Positions 8,647-17,686 of a stretch of DNA of 64,000 nucleotides are shown here, in pieces. Origin of the DNA: Streptomyces carminius (GTDB taxonomy: Bacteria; Actinomycetota; Actinomycetes; Streptomycetales; Streptomycetaceae); NCBI RefSeq assembly GCF_002794255.1, contig NZ_PGGW01000060.1:372001-436000 (forward strand), written 5' to 3'. Position 1 is the stretch's first letter. Each line of letters begins with the position of its first letter. The translations under genes were made by a program, and so were the position numbers. Under the pieces are notes generated by a model. The model worked only from the letters and a program-made list of their open reading frames with translations. It was not told where the DNA came from and did no database searches.

Positions 8647-9393
8647 TTACTGGGCGCCGAGTTCCGCCAGGTCGAGGACCTCGGAGGCCGGCGGTTCGGT
8701 GATCTTCACCGGCTTGTTGTGGTCGGTGAGGTCCATCACACCCGGCTCGTCGCTGCCCTCGTTCTCCATCCGCAGGAGGTAGGGCTCGGCGTCGTCGTTG
8801 GCGACGTAGACGGTGGTGGTCTCCTTGCCGTCCTCCTCGACCAGCGGGATGGCCTGCCGGCCGTCGATCTCCGTCAGTTCGCCCTTGGTGGCCTTCGTGG
8901 AGGTGTCCGAATCCATGTCCGCGAGCAGCTTGTCCAGATCGCAGAAGCTGTCGAACCCGGCATCGGCGCCCTGCTCACCGCCCATCTTCACCCAGCGGCC
9001 CTTGAGCATCTCGACGAACGTGCCGGCCTCCGCCTCGCCCTTGCTCTGGGCCTGCCAGAACGCCTCGTCGCCCTTCATGTAGGACGCGGTGCCGTTGTTG
9101 AGGACCTCGGCGGTGCCCTCGCCCATCGAGATCGTGCCGGTGCACTTGCCGTCCTTGGCGAGCGCCATGTCGAGCTGCAGCCGCTCGCCCTCGCTGTAGA
9201 TCTGACCGGCCATGCGCACCGAGTCGAGCGCCTTCGTCGCCTCGGCCGCCTTGTCGGTTATCTCCTGTGCGGAGCTCTCCTGCAGCTTGGTGGCGCTGCC
9301 TTCCGTTCCACTGCCCCCGTTGGAGCAGCCCGCCAGCCCGGCGGCCGTGGCGAGGACCGCCGTCGCTGCCAGGATGCTCTTCTTCACTCTCAC
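8647..9393 (-). CDS. Secreted lipoprotein, LppX/LprG-like (copy 1)
   Basis: 248 residues. A signal peptide with lipobox GLAGC gives a lipidated Cys23. The body has a single-domain pattern shared with two other genes in this window: SAQEITDKAAEA, VRMAGQIY, SYMKGDEAFWQAQ, CDLDKLLADM, EIDGRQAIPLVE and EPYLLRMENEG. This resembles actinobacterial lipoproteins with an LppX/LolA-like half-barrel that bind lipids or serve as sensors; that fold is inferred. It is a close paralogue of the gene at 9583-10422 and lies between adnA and adnB, with no obvious link to DNA repair. Confidence 0.75.
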   Translation of the reverse strand: MRVKKSILAATAVLATAAGLAGCSNGGSGTEGSATKLQESSAQEITDKAAEATKALDSVRMAGQIYSEGERLQLDMALAKDGKCTGTISMGEGTAEVLNNGTASYMKGDEAFWQAQSKGEAEAGTFVEMLKGRWVKMGGEQGADAGFDSFCDLDKLLADMDSDTSTKATKGELTEIDGRQAIPLVEEDGKETTTVYVANDDAEPYLLRMENEGSDEPGVMDLTDHNKPVKITEPPASEVLDLAELGAQ

Positions 9394-9582
9394 GCTCTCA
9401 GTGCCTCTCAGTTGAGCGGTTCGTACCGGAAGAGGGGACCACAGAGCACAGGCGGACGGTTCCCCGGGGTGAGGAAAACGAAGTTCCGAAATCCGGTTCC
9501 CGGTGTTCTTGCGGTGCTTGACGGTGTTTCGCCGCTTTCCGCCGCTCCCGGCTCCCGGTGACGGGAAGAAGGCCGTCAGACG

Positions 9583-10422
9583 TCAGACGTCCTCGGAGGT
9601 GTCCGGTCCACCGAAGTCCTCCGGGTCGATGACCTCGGACGCGGGCGGCTCGGTGATCTCGACCTCCTCGTTGTGGCCGGTGAGGTCGATCACACCCGGT
9701 TCGTCGCCGTCCTCGCTCTCCACCCGCAGCAGATAGGGCTCGGCGTCGTCGTCGGCGACATAGCCGGTGGTGGTCTCCCCATCCCTCCGCTCGACCAGCG
9801 GGATGGCCGGCCGGCCGTCGATCTCCGTCAGGGCGCCCTTGGTGACGCTGTCCGCACCGGGGTCGTCCAGGCTGTCCAGCATCCTGTCGAGGTCGCAGAT
9901 GGCGCCGAACTCGGCGTCGGCCTCCTCGGGGGGCACCTTCACCCAGCGGTCCTTCAGCAGCTCGACGACCGCGCCGTCCTCCGGGGCACCGTCGCTCTGG
10001 CTCTCCCAGAACCGCTCGTTGCCCTTCATGTACATCCGCTTCTGCGTGCGGACGACCTCGGCGGTGCCGCCGTCCACCGTCACCGAACCGCTGCACCCGC
10101 CGTCCTCGGTGAGCGCCAAGTCGAGCTCCATCACCTCGCCGTCGACGGTGAGCCTGCCGTCCATCCGCAGCGAGGTGAGGCCCTCCATCGCCTCGGACAT
10201 CCGCTCGGATATCTCCGTCGCGGAGCGGTCCGCCAGCTTCGTCCCGTCCGAACCCCCTCCGATCCCCGGGACGTTCCTCTCGGCCGGCGGATCCGCCGGA
10301 GCCGTCCCGCCGAGGCCCAGGGGGAGTCCGCCCGGCTCCGCCGCACCGCCACCGCCGGTGCAGCCCGCCAGCCCCGCGGCCAGTACGCAGACCGCCACCG
10401 CCGCCAGGGCTCCGTTCCGCAC
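9583..10422 (-). CDS. Secreted lipoprotein, LppX/LprG-like (copy 2)
   Basis: 279 residues from a GTG at 10422 chosen for its GGGGGAG ribosome site 5 nt upstream; an in-frame GTG at 10428 overlaps that site. Signal peptide ends at AGLAGC, lipidated Cys21. After a Gly/Pro-rich linker it repeats the family pattern SATEISERMSEA, LRMDGRLTVDG, MYMKGNERFWESQ, CDLDRMLDSLD, EIDGRPAIPLVE and EPYLLRVESEDGDEPGV. It is a tandem duplicate of the following gene, 189 nt away, with divergent N-terminal linkers. It is downstream of adnA by 133 nt on the same strand. Confidence 0.75.
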   Translation of the reverse strand: MRNGALAAVAVCVLAAGLAGCTGGGGAAEPGGLPLGLGGTAPADPPAERNVPGIGGGSDGTKLADRSATEISERMSEAMEGLTSLRMDGRLTVDGEVMELDLALTEDGGCSGSVTVDGGTAEVVRTQKRMYMKGNERFWESQSDGAPEDGAVVELLKDRWVKVPPEEADAEFGAICDLDRMLDSLDDPGADSVTKGALTEIDGRPAIPLVERRDGETTTGYVADDDAEPYLLRVESEDGDEPGVIDLTGHNEEVEITEPPASEVIDPEDFGGPDTSEDV

Positions 10423-10555
10423 AACCACTCCCCCGTCCCTCCGGGTACGCCATACCGTCAGCACATGGGACCACAGGGCACCGGCAACCGGTTCCCGCAG
10501 GGCCGGGAAAGCCGGGACGGCCCCGCCGGCCCCTTCCGCGCGCCGCCCCCGCGGC

Positions 10556-13500
10556 TCACTCCACGACGTGGCGTCCCTCCGGCCGGGCGTTGCACGCCCC
10601 CTTGAAGGCGCAGTTGCCGCAGTGCCGCCCGGGAGAGGGGGTGAACCGCTCGTCCAGGACCCGGCCCGCGGCGTCGGCCAGCAGCCCGCTCACCCAGTTC
10701 CCGCTCCCGCCGTCCTCCTCCCCGCCGTACGGCGGGAGTGCCTGCTGCCGCTGCACGGCGGGAAGCGCGTCGCCGCCCTCCTTCTTCGGCGCGCCGATCC
10801 GGAGCTGGACCAGTTCCGCGCCGCCGGGCTCCGGCCGCCCGTCACCGGTGGCGTCGGTGCCGTCGGTGCCGTCGGTGCCGTCGGTGCCGTCGGTGCCGTC
10901 GGTGCCGTCGAGGGCGCCCTCGCGCACCGCGAGCTGGTAGACGGCCAGCTGGGCGTGGTGTTCGACCTCGTCGGCGGTCGGCTTGTTCTTCCCGGTCTTG
11001 AAGTCGACGACGTACGCCCGGCCGTCCGGCCCGCGCTCCACGCGGTCCATGCTGCCGCGGACCCGGATCCGGTGCTCCCCCGCCCGCAGGGTCACCTCGA
11101 AGTCGTGCTCGGTGGCGAGCGTCTCCCGGCCCAGGTCGCGCTCCATGACGTGCCAGCGCAGGAAGCGCTCCAGCGCCGCGCGGGCGTTCTCCCGTTCCTG
11201 GCGCGACTTCCAGGGCGCGTCGAAGGCGAGCGAGTCCCACACCTCGTCCAGCCGCTCCAGCAGTACCGACAGGTCCGCGGGGGTGCCTCCGGAGGCGACC
11301 TCGTCGGCCAGGACGTGCACCACGTTGCCGAAGCCCTGGGCGGCGGTGGCGGGGGGCTCGGCCTTCACCTCGCGGCCCAGGAACCACTGGAGCGAGCAGG
11401 AGGTGGCCAGTTGGTGCAGGGCGCTGCCCGACAGGGTGACCGGCTGGTCGCGGTCGCGCAGCGGCACCTCGGCGCGGGTCGGCTCGTACAGGCCCCACCA
11501 GCGGTGCGGATGCGCGGCGGGGACCAGGGCGCCGCCGTCGTCGTCGCGCAGGGCGGCCAGCTTCGCCAGCCGGGCGGCGGCGGCCTCCCGCAGCGCGGGG
11601 GAGGCCGCCGGGTCGACCGTGGTGGCACGCAGCTCGGCCACCAGGGCGGCCACCGACAGCGGGCGGGGCGGCCGCCCCGTGACGTCCTTCGGCTCGACAC
11701 CGAGCTCGGCCAGGAAACGGGAGGGCTGGTCGCCGTCCTCGGCGGCGGCCCGCACGGCGGTGACGACCAGCCGGTCGGCGGCCCGGGTGGCCGCCACGTA
11801 GAACAGCCGCCGCTCCTCGGCCAGCAGCGCGCCGGGGGTGAGCGGCTCGGCCAGTCCGTCCCGGCCTATCCGGTCGGGCTCCAGCAGGGAGCCGCGGCGC
11901 CGCAGGTCGGGCCAGAGCCCCTCCTGCACCCCGGCGACGACCACCAGCCGCCACTGCAGTCCCTTGGCGCGGTGCGCGGTCATCAGCCGTACGGCCTCGG
12001 GGCGCGCCGCGCGAGGGGCGACGGTGGTGCCGGCGATGTCCTGGGCGGCCAGCTCCTCCAGGAAGTTGAGCGCGCCGCGGCCGCCCACCCGCTCCTCGGC
12101 ACGCGCGGCGGCGGCGAACAGCGCGCAGACGGCGTCCAGGTCGCGGTCGGCGTTGCGGCCCGCCGCGCCGCCGCGGAGGGCGGCCCGCTCCAGCCGGTCC
12201 GGCCAGGGGGTGCCGGACCACAGCAGCCACAGCGCCTCCTCCGCCGTGGCGCCGCCGGCCAGCGCCTCACGCGTCTTGCGCAGCAGCAGGCCGAGCCGCT
12301 GGGCGCCGCGTGCGTAGGACGGGTCGTGGGCGACCAGCCGCTCGGGTTCGGCCAGCGCCTCGGCCAGCAGCTCGTCCGAGGGACGGGGCACGGTCCGGCC
12401 CGCGGCCCGCTCCTCCTCGCGCAGCGCACGGCCCAGCCGGCGCAGGTCGGCGCCGTCCATGCCGCCGAGGGGGGAGGTCAGCAGGGTGAGCGCGGTCTCG
12501 GCGTCGGGCCGGTGCCCCCGGCCGGAGTTGTCCGGACCGGGGGCGCCCGGACCGGGGGCGCCGGTGCCGTCGGCGGCGTCCGCGGCGGCGCGGGCCGTCA
12601 CCCGCAGCGCGGTCAGCAGGGGCGCCACCGCCGGCTCGTGCCGCAGCGGGACGTCGTCGCCGTCCAGCTCCACCGGGACCCCGGCCGAGGTCAGCGCCCG
12701 CCGCACCGAGGGGAGGGTGCGGTGGCCGGCGCGCACCAGCACGGCCATCTCCCGCCAGGGCACGCCCTCCTCCAGATGGGCACGGCGCAGCAGGTCGGCG
12801 ACGTTGTCCAGTTCGGCGCCCGGGGTGGGATAGGTGTACACCTCCACCCGGCCGCCCTCCCGTACGGCCGACAGCTCGCGGTGCGCGCGGGCCGCCTCGG
12901 CGGGCAGCCGGGGGAGCGGCATGCGGCGGGTGAGCTGCCGGGTGGCCGCCAGCAGCGCCGCGGCCGAGCGGCGGGAGGTGCGCAGCACCGCCACCGGGGC
13001 CGGGGAGCCGTCACGCCGCCGGAAGGTGTCCGGGAAGTCGAGGAGGCCGTTCACGTCGGAGCCGCGGAAGGTGTAGATCGACTGGTCGGGGTCGCCGAAG
13101 GCGACCAGGGTGCGGCCCTGGCCGGCCAGGGCGCGCAGCAGCCGCACCTGCGCCGGGTCGGTGTCCTGGTACTCGTCGACGTAGACGGCGTCGTACCGCG
13201 CGGCCAGCTTCGCGGCGACCTCGTCCCGGTCGGCCAGCAGCACCGCGCGGTGCACCAGCTCGGCGTAGTCGAGCACGCCCTGCAGGTCCAGCACGTCCAG
13301 GTACTCGGCCAGGAAGGCGGCCGCGGCCCGCCAGTCGGGGCGTCCGGCGCGGCGGGCGAAGGCGTCCAGGGCGTCCGGGCCCAGCCCCAGTTCCCGGCTG
13401 CGGGCGAGGACGGCCCGCAGCTCGTCCGCGAAGCCGCGGGTGGTCAGACAGGCGCGCAGTTCCTCGGGCCAGGCGGCCCGGCCGCGCCCGGCGCCCTCCA

Positions 13501-13933
13501 GGGCGGCCTGTCCGGCCAGCAACTCGCGGATGCGCAGGTCCTGCTCGGGACCGGAGAGCAGCCGCAGCGGCTCGGCGAACAGATCGGCGTCCTGGTGGGC
13601 GCGGACCAGCGCGTAGCAGTACGAGTGGAACGTGGTCGCCTGCGGGGCCGGCCCCGCCACCCGGGCGGCGATCCGGTCCCGCAGCTCCACCGCCGCCTTC
13701 CGGCTGAAGGTCAGCACGAGGAGGCGCTCCGGATCGGCGCCGCGCCGGATCCGCTCCGCCACCGACTCCACCAGGGTGGTGGTCTTGCCGGTGCCCGGTC
13801 CGGCCAGGACGAGCAGCGGTCCGCCGCCGTGGTCAACCACCGCGCGCTGCCGTGCGTCCAAAGCAGGGAGGTGCGCCGGACCGACCGGGGTACGCACCAG
13901 ACGGTACGCGTCGGACTTGGGGGAGGAACTCAC
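10556..13933 (-). CDS. adnA: AdnA-like subunit of AdnAB helicase-nuclease
   Basis: 1125 residues. UvrD-like motor with Walker A AGPGTGKT (44-51), VTFSRKAAVEL-type motif, VDEYQDTDP and GDPDQSIYTFRG, then a RecB-like nuclease (GSMDRVERG, YVVDFKTG, QLAVYQLA). Four cysteines, one in ATSCSLQW before the nuclease and three in HCGNC...GAC near the C-terminus, form the AddB-type pattern of an Fe-S cluster. With adnB it forms the DNA end-resection machine. A short DGT-repeat insert occurs within the nuclease domain. The start is a GTG at 13933 with no clear ribosome site. Subunit identity is inferred from transcription order (adnA before adnB in mycobacteria). Confidence 0.85.
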   Translation of the reverse strand: MSSSPKSDAYRLVRTPVGPAHLPALDARQRAVVDHGGGPLLVLAGPGTGKTTTLVESVAERIRRGADPERLLVLTFSRKAAVELRDRIAARVAGPAPQATTFHSYCYALVRAHQDADLFAEPLRLLSGPEQDLRIRELLAGQAALEGAGRGRAAWPEELRACLTTRGFADELRAVLARSRELGLGPDALDAFARRAGRPDWRAAAAFLAEYLDVLDLQGVLDYAELVHRAVLLADRDEVAAKLAARYDAVYVDEYQDTDPAQVRLLRALAGQGRTLVAFGDPDQSIYTFRGSDVNGLLDFPDTFRRRDGSPAPVAVLRTSRRSAAALLAATRQLTRRMPLPRLPAEAARAHRELSAVREGGRVEVYTYPTPGAELDNVADLLRRAHLEEGVPWREMAVLVRAGHRTLPSVRRALTSAGVPVELDGDDVPLRHEPAVAPLLTALRVTARAAADAADGTGAPGPGAPGPDNSGRGHRPDAETALTLLTSPLGGMDGADLRRLGRALREEERAAGRTVPRPSDELLAEALAEPERLVAHDPSYARGAQRLGLLLRKTREALAGGATAEEALWLLWSGTPWPDRLERAALRGGAAGRNADRDLDAVCALFAAAARAEERVGGRGALNFLEELAAQDIAGTTVAPRAARPEAVRLMTAHRAKGLQWRLVVVAGVQEGLWPDLRRRGSLLEPDRIGRDGLAEPLTPGALLAEERRLFYVAATRAADRLVVTAVRAAAEDGDQPSRFLAELGVEPKDVTGRPPRPLSVAALVAELRATTVDPAASPALREAAAARLAKLAALRDDDGGALVPAAHPHRWWGLYEPTRAEVPLRDRDQPVTLSGSALHQLATSCSLQWFLGREVKAEPPATAAQGFGNVVHVLADEVASGGTPADLSVLLERLDEVWDSLAFDAPWKSRQERENARAALERFLRWHVMERDLGRETLATEHDFEVTLRAGEHRIRVRGSMDRVERGPDGRAYVVDFKTGKNKPTADEVEHHAQLAVYQLAVREGALDGTDGTDGTDGTDGTDGTDATGDGRPEPGGAELVQLRIGAPKKEGGDALPAVQRQQALPPYGGEEDGGSGNWVSGLLADAAGRVLDERFTPSPGRHCGNCAFKGACNARPEGRHVVE
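10853..10906. repeat. 6 x 9-nt tandem repeat inside adnA
   Basis: Six exact copies of GTCGGTGCC (plus strand), encoding six Gly-Thr-Asp triplets in AdnA, just after the nuclease motif QLAVYQLAVREGALDG. The repeat is in frame and looks like a slippage-prone linker. Confidence 0.95.
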
Positions 13934-14124
13934 GTGGATCGCCGGTCCTGGTCGCTGTGCTGGGTGGTGCAGACGGTACGCCAGTCGGCACCCGAGGCGC
14001 AGCGTGTACCGCTCCCGCCCGGGCCGAAAGGCTCACCGGACGTACGGCGATGCCATGACGGAAGCTGGTACGTGTGAAGGGTGCCGCACCGCGCCTTCCG
14101 GGCAGGCCGGGGGGCGCGGAGGAG

Positions 14125-14544
14125 TCAGCCGCCGCCGGCGGCGCGGTCCGCCGTGTCCCCGGGCGTGTCCCCGGGCGGGTGCCCGTCCCAGCGGGCCCGG
14201 CGCATGTCGAGCCGTACCCCCCGCGGAGCGGCCGGGACGTCCGGGGCGTGCTCCGGCGGGCCGGCGGACCGGCGCAGCGGGGTGCCCTCCCGGCGGTAGT
14301 GGGCCAGGGCCCGTCCCTCGTGGCACGGCGGCGGTGTCCCGTCCGCCCGTACGACCCGCCACCAGGGCACCGCGCCGCCGTAGAGCGACATCACCCGGCC
14401 GACCTGCCGCGGCCCGCCCTCGCCGAGCCACTCGGCGATGTCGCCGTAGGTCATCACCCGGCCGGGCGGGATGCCCTCCACCACGGTCAGCACCTTCTCC
14501 GCGTACTCCGGCAGTTCGCCCACGGGCCCCGTCATGACGGCCAT
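14125..14544 (-). CDS. Alkyltransferase-like (ATL) DNA repair protein, MGMT family
   Basis: 139 residues with the DNA-binding domain of O6-alkylguanine alkyltransferases (IPPGRVMTYGDIAEWLG, RQVGRVMSLY). The catalytic motif PCHRV is replaced by PWWRV, so it cannot accept an alkyl group itself. Such ATL proteins flip and hold O6-alkylguanine and pass it to nucleotide excision repair. The start ATG at 14544 (MAVMTGPVGEL) is preferred; another ATG follows at 14535. The long reading frame running upstream to 17688 is antisense to a real gene. Divergent from the flippase-like gene. A similar gene occurs near adnA in M. tuberculosis. Confidence 0.88.
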   Translation of the reverse strand: MAVMTGPVGELPEYAEKVLTVVEGIPPGRVMTYGDIAEWLGEGGPRQVGRVMSLYGGAVPWWRVVRADGTPPPCHEGRALAHYRREGTPLRRSAGPPEHAPDVPAAPRGVRLDMRRARWDGHPPGDTPGDTADRAAGGG

Positions 14545-14751
14545 GGTGCACCATGGCGCCGACGGTCCGCGCCGTCCCCGCGCGCGGGGACGGGCGGCGG
14601 AGCCGGAGCGGTCGGCCACACCGCTCCCGGCGGGCGGCCCGGTCGCGCGGGGGTGTTCACGACACGCGCAAAACCCGCTTTCCACGGTCAAACGCACCCT
14701 AGTGCGCATGCCCCACACCCTCTCGTGCCACCATCTTCCCGGCGGTGACAG

Positions 14752-17556
14752 GTGATACGAGAGCAGAAAGAGACGGCCGGACAGGGCGGGGGATCTCCCA
14801 GGGAGGAACCCCGCCCCGCTGAGCCGTCGCCGCACACGGACGGGCAACCGGACCGGGAGAAGGCCCCCGGCACCGTCGCGGACGGCACCGGCGCCGCCGC
14901 CGGGAGCGCCGGTCCGGAAGCCCCGGCCGGGACGGAAGCCGCCGGAACGGAAGCAGCCGCCGTGGAAGCACCCGGTGTGGAAACGGCCGGCGTGGACGGC
15001 GACGAACCGATCCTCCCCGCCCGGGTGCACCGCCCCTCCGACCTGGTGCGGCTGCTGCTGGGCGTGCTCGGCATCGCCGTCGTCCTGACCATCGCCGCCT
15101 TCGCCCACGGCACCACCGCCGGTCTGGCGCAGGACATCGACAAGGGCGCGGACCAGGCGCCGCTGCTGCTGATCCGCTTCGCCGGGTTCGCCTCCAGCGT
15201 CGCCGTGCTGATAGTGCCGGTCGCCTTCGCCGTCGAGCGGCTGATCAAGCGGGACGGGCTGCGGATCGCCGACGGCGTGCTCGCCGCCGTCCTGGCCCAC
15301 GGCATCTCGCTCGCCACCGATCTGTGGGTCGCCCAGCAGGCCCCCGACTCCGTGCAGAAGGCCCTGACCAGACCGGCCACCGAGGGCGGCCTCACCGATC
15401 CGGTGCACGGCTACCTCGCCCCGGTCATCGCGTACATGACGGCCGTCGGCATGGCCCGCCGCCCCCGCTGGCGGGTGCTGCTGTGGGCCGTGCTGGTGCT
15501 GGACGCCTTCGCGATGCTGGTCGGCGGCTACACGACGCCGTTCTCGATCCTGGTCACCCTGCTGATCGGCTGGACCGTCGCCTACGGCACGCTCTACGCG
15601 GTCGGCTCCCCCAACGTCCGCCCCACCGGTCAGCAGCTGCTGACCGGGCTGCGGCGCGTCGGCTTCCGGCCGGTGCGGGCGGTGCACGAGGAGGCCGGCG
15701 AGGCCGAGTACTCCGAGCAGAGCGACCGGGGGCGCCGCTATCTGGTCAGCCTGGAGGACGGGCCGCCGCTCGACGTCACCATCGTGGACCGCGAGCAGCA
15801 GGCACACGGCTTCTTCTACCGCGCCTGGCGCCGCTTCGCGCTGCGCGGCAGCCTCCAGCGCCGCAGCCTCCAGTCGCTGCGGCAGGCCCTGGAGCAGGAG
15901 GCCCTGCTGGCGTACGCGGCCATCGCCGCCGGGGCCAACGCGCCCCGGCTGGTCGCCACCTCCGAGCTGGGCCCCGACGCGGTCATGCTCGTCTACGAGC
16001 ACATCGACGGACGCGGTCTGGACGCCCTGGCGGACGAGGAGATCACCGACGAGCTGATGTGCACGGTGTGGAAGCAGGTCGGGGCGCTCCAGTCGCGCCG
16101 GATCGCCCACCGCCGGCTGGAGGACGACGCGGTGCTGGTGGACCACGCCGGCACGGTGTTCCTCACCGACCTCAGCGGCGGCGAGATCGCGGCCGGCGAT
16201 CTGGTGCTGCGGATGGACGTCGCCCAACTGCTGACCACCTTCGGCCTGCGGGTCGGCGCCGAGCGCTCGGTCGCGGCGGCGGTGGAGGTGCTCGGCCCGG
16301 ACGCGGTGGCCGACAGCCTCCCGCTGCTCCAGCCGATCGCGCTCAGCCGCGCCACCCGCGCCAAGCTGCGCAGGCTGGCCAAGGAGCGGGCGCAGCGCGA
16401 GCGGGAGGCCGCCATCGAGGCGTCCCGCGCCGGCCGGGAGGCCCGCCAGACGGAGGGCCCGCAGGACGACGGCGCCCCCCGGTCCTCGCGGGCGGAGAAG
16501 CACGCCGCGCGGGCCGAGAAGCAGGCGGTCATGGCGGCCCTGGAGGAGGCGCGCGAGGAGGACCTGCTCTCCCAGATCCGCCAGCAGGTGCTGCTGATAC
16601 GCCCGCAGGCACCGATGCAGCCCGCCCGGCTGGAGCGGGTCAGGCCGCGCACCCTGGTCAGCCTCATCGCGGGCGCCTTCGCCGGGTACTTCCTGCTGTC
16701 GCAGCTCACCCAGGTGGATTTCCGGCAGGTCATCGGCGGGGCGAACTGGGGCTGGGTGGCCGCCGCGCTGCTCTTCTCGGCGCTGACGTACTTCGCGGCG
16801 GCGATGAGCCTGCTCGGCTTCGTACCCGAGAAGGTCTCCTACCTGCGCACGGTGATCGCCCAGGTGGCGGGCTCCTTCGTGAAGCTGGTCGCCCCGGCGG
16901 CGGTGGGCGGTGTCGCCCTGAACACCCGGTTCCTGCAGCGCGCCGGGGTCCGGCCGGGGCACGCGGTCGCCAGCGTCGGCGCCTCCCAGCTCTTCGGCCT
17001 GGGCAGCCACATCGTGCTGCTGCTGACCTTCGGCTACCTGACGGGCACCGAGCACACCCCGGCCCTCTCCCCGTCCCGGGCGGTCATCGCCGGACTGCTG
17101 ACGGCGGCTGTCCTGGCACTGATCGTCACGGCGGTCCCGGCGCTGCGGAAGTTCGTGGTCGAGCGGCTGCGGGCGCTGTTCGCGGGGGTAGTGCCGCGGA
17201 TGCTGGACATCGCCCAGCGCCCGCAGAAGCTGCTCAGCGGCATCGGCGGCATGCTGCTGCTGACGGTCTCGTTCGTGCTGTGCCTGGACGCCTCGATCCG
17301 CGCCTTCGGCGGCGAGCTGAGCTACGCCAGCATCGCGGTCATCTTCCTGGCGGGCAACGCGCTGGGCTCGGCCGCGCCCACCCCCGGCGGTCTGGGGGCG
17401 GTGGAGGCGGCGCTGATCGCGGGTCTGATCGCCTTCGGTCTGGAGAAGGAGATCGCCACCCCGGCGGTCCTGCTCTTCCGGCTGATGACCTTCTGGCTCC
17501 CGGTTCTTCCCGGCTGGCTGTCCTTCACCCATCTGACCCGCCGGGAAGCCATCTGA
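14752..17556 (+). CDS. Flippase-like (LPG synthase TM region) protein with internal kinase-like domain
   Basis: 934 residues from a GTG at 14752. Order: acidic/Ala-rich disordered region (1-90), about six TM helices (roughly 95-290), a cytosolic kinase-like domain (roughly 300-600) with VMLVYEHIDGRGLD, a degenerate catalytic loop IAHRRLEDDAVLV and DLSGGE, a basic coiled segment (KRAQRE-like), then a C-terminal 7-8 TM domain of the MprF/AglD flippase-like family with NALGSAAPTPGGLGAVE. It may move a lipid or polyprenyl intermediate. The catalytic Asp of HRD is absent (HRR), so kinase activity is doubtful. A hairpin terminator follows. Confidence 0.8.
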   Translation: MIREQKETAGQGGGSPREEPRPAEPSPHTDGQPDREKAPGTVADGTGAAAGSAGPEAPAGTEAAGTEAAAVEAPGVETAGVDGDEPILPARVHRPSDLVRLLLGVLGIAVVLTIAAFAHGTTAGLAQDIDKGADQAPLLLIRFAGFASSVAVLIVPVAFAVERLIKRDGLRIADGVLAAVLAHGISLATDLWVAQQAPDSVQKALTRPATEGGLTDPVHGYLAPVIAYMTAVGMARRPRWRVLLWAVLVLDAFAMLVGGYTTPFSILVTLLIGWTVAYGTLYAVGSPNVRPTGQQLLTGLRRVGFRPVRAVHEEAGEAEYSEQSDRGRRYLVSLEDGPPLDVTIVDREQQAHGFFYRAWRRFALRGSLQRRSLQSLRQALEQEALLAYAAIAAGANAPRLVATSELGPDAVMLVYEHIDGRGLDALADEEITDELMCTVWKQVGALQSRRIAHRRLEDDAVLVDHAGTVFLTDLSGGEIAAGDLVLRMDVAQLLTTFGLRVGAERSVAAAVEVLGPDAVADSLPLLQPIALSRATRAKLRRLAKERAQREREAAIEASRAGREARQTEGPQDDGAPRSSRAEKHAARAEKQAVMAALEEAREEDLLSQIRQQVLLIRPQAPMQPARLERVRPRTLVSLIAGAFAGYFLLSQLTQVDFRQVIGGANWGWVAAALLFSALTYFAAAMSLLGFVPEKVSYLRTVIAQVAGSFVKLVAPAAVGGVALNTRFLQRAGVRPGHAVASVGASQLFGLGSHIVLLLTFGYLTGTEHTPALSPSRAVIAGLLTAAVLALIVTAVPALRKFVVERLRALFAGVVPRMLDIAQRPQKLLSGIGGMLLLTVSFVLCLDASIRAFGGELSYASIAVIFLAGNALGSAAPTPGGLGAVEAALIAGLIAFGLEKEIATPAVLLFRLMTFWLPVLPGWLSFTHLTRREAI

Positions 17557-17625
17557 GCGGCGGCCGCAGGACGGCCGGGAAGCGGCCGGGCGACACGGGA
17601 CAGGCCGAGGCAGGAACGCGCAGAA

Positions 17626-17653
17626 GCAAGGCAGACCTGCTGGTCGGCCTTGC
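17626..17653. promoter_or_regulatory. Palindrome overlapping the -35 of the molybdate regulator gene
   Basis: Inverted repeat GCAAGGCAGACC-TGCT-GGTCGGCCTTGC with one mismatch in 12 bp. It lies 70 nt after the flippase-like gene and its right end overlaps the -35 box TTGCAT. It can serve as a terminator of that gene, as an operator for the MerR-like protein encoded just downstream, or both. Confidence 0.6.
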
Positions 17654-17679
17654 ATCTGCCAGCCTGCTCCCCATACCGT
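17650..17679 (+). promoter_or_regulatory. Promoter of the MerR-like/mod operon (leaderless)
   Basis: TTGCAT (17650-17655), 18-nt spacer, TACCGT (17674-17679). The transcript would begin at about 17686, at or next to the ATG at 17687, so the mRNA is predicted to be leaderless. The TTG at 17681 lies before that point and is unlikely as a start. Confidence 0.6.
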
Positions 17680-17686
17680 CTTGCAC

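Noticed and set aside
10853..10906. Possible CRISPR-like array
   Set aside because: Units are 9 nt without spacers and lie in frame inside adnA; it is a coding microsatellite.
9767..14077. 1436-codon plus-strand open frame
   Set aside because: Antisense to adnA and a lipoprotein gene; composition is typical of frame shadows in high-GC DNA.
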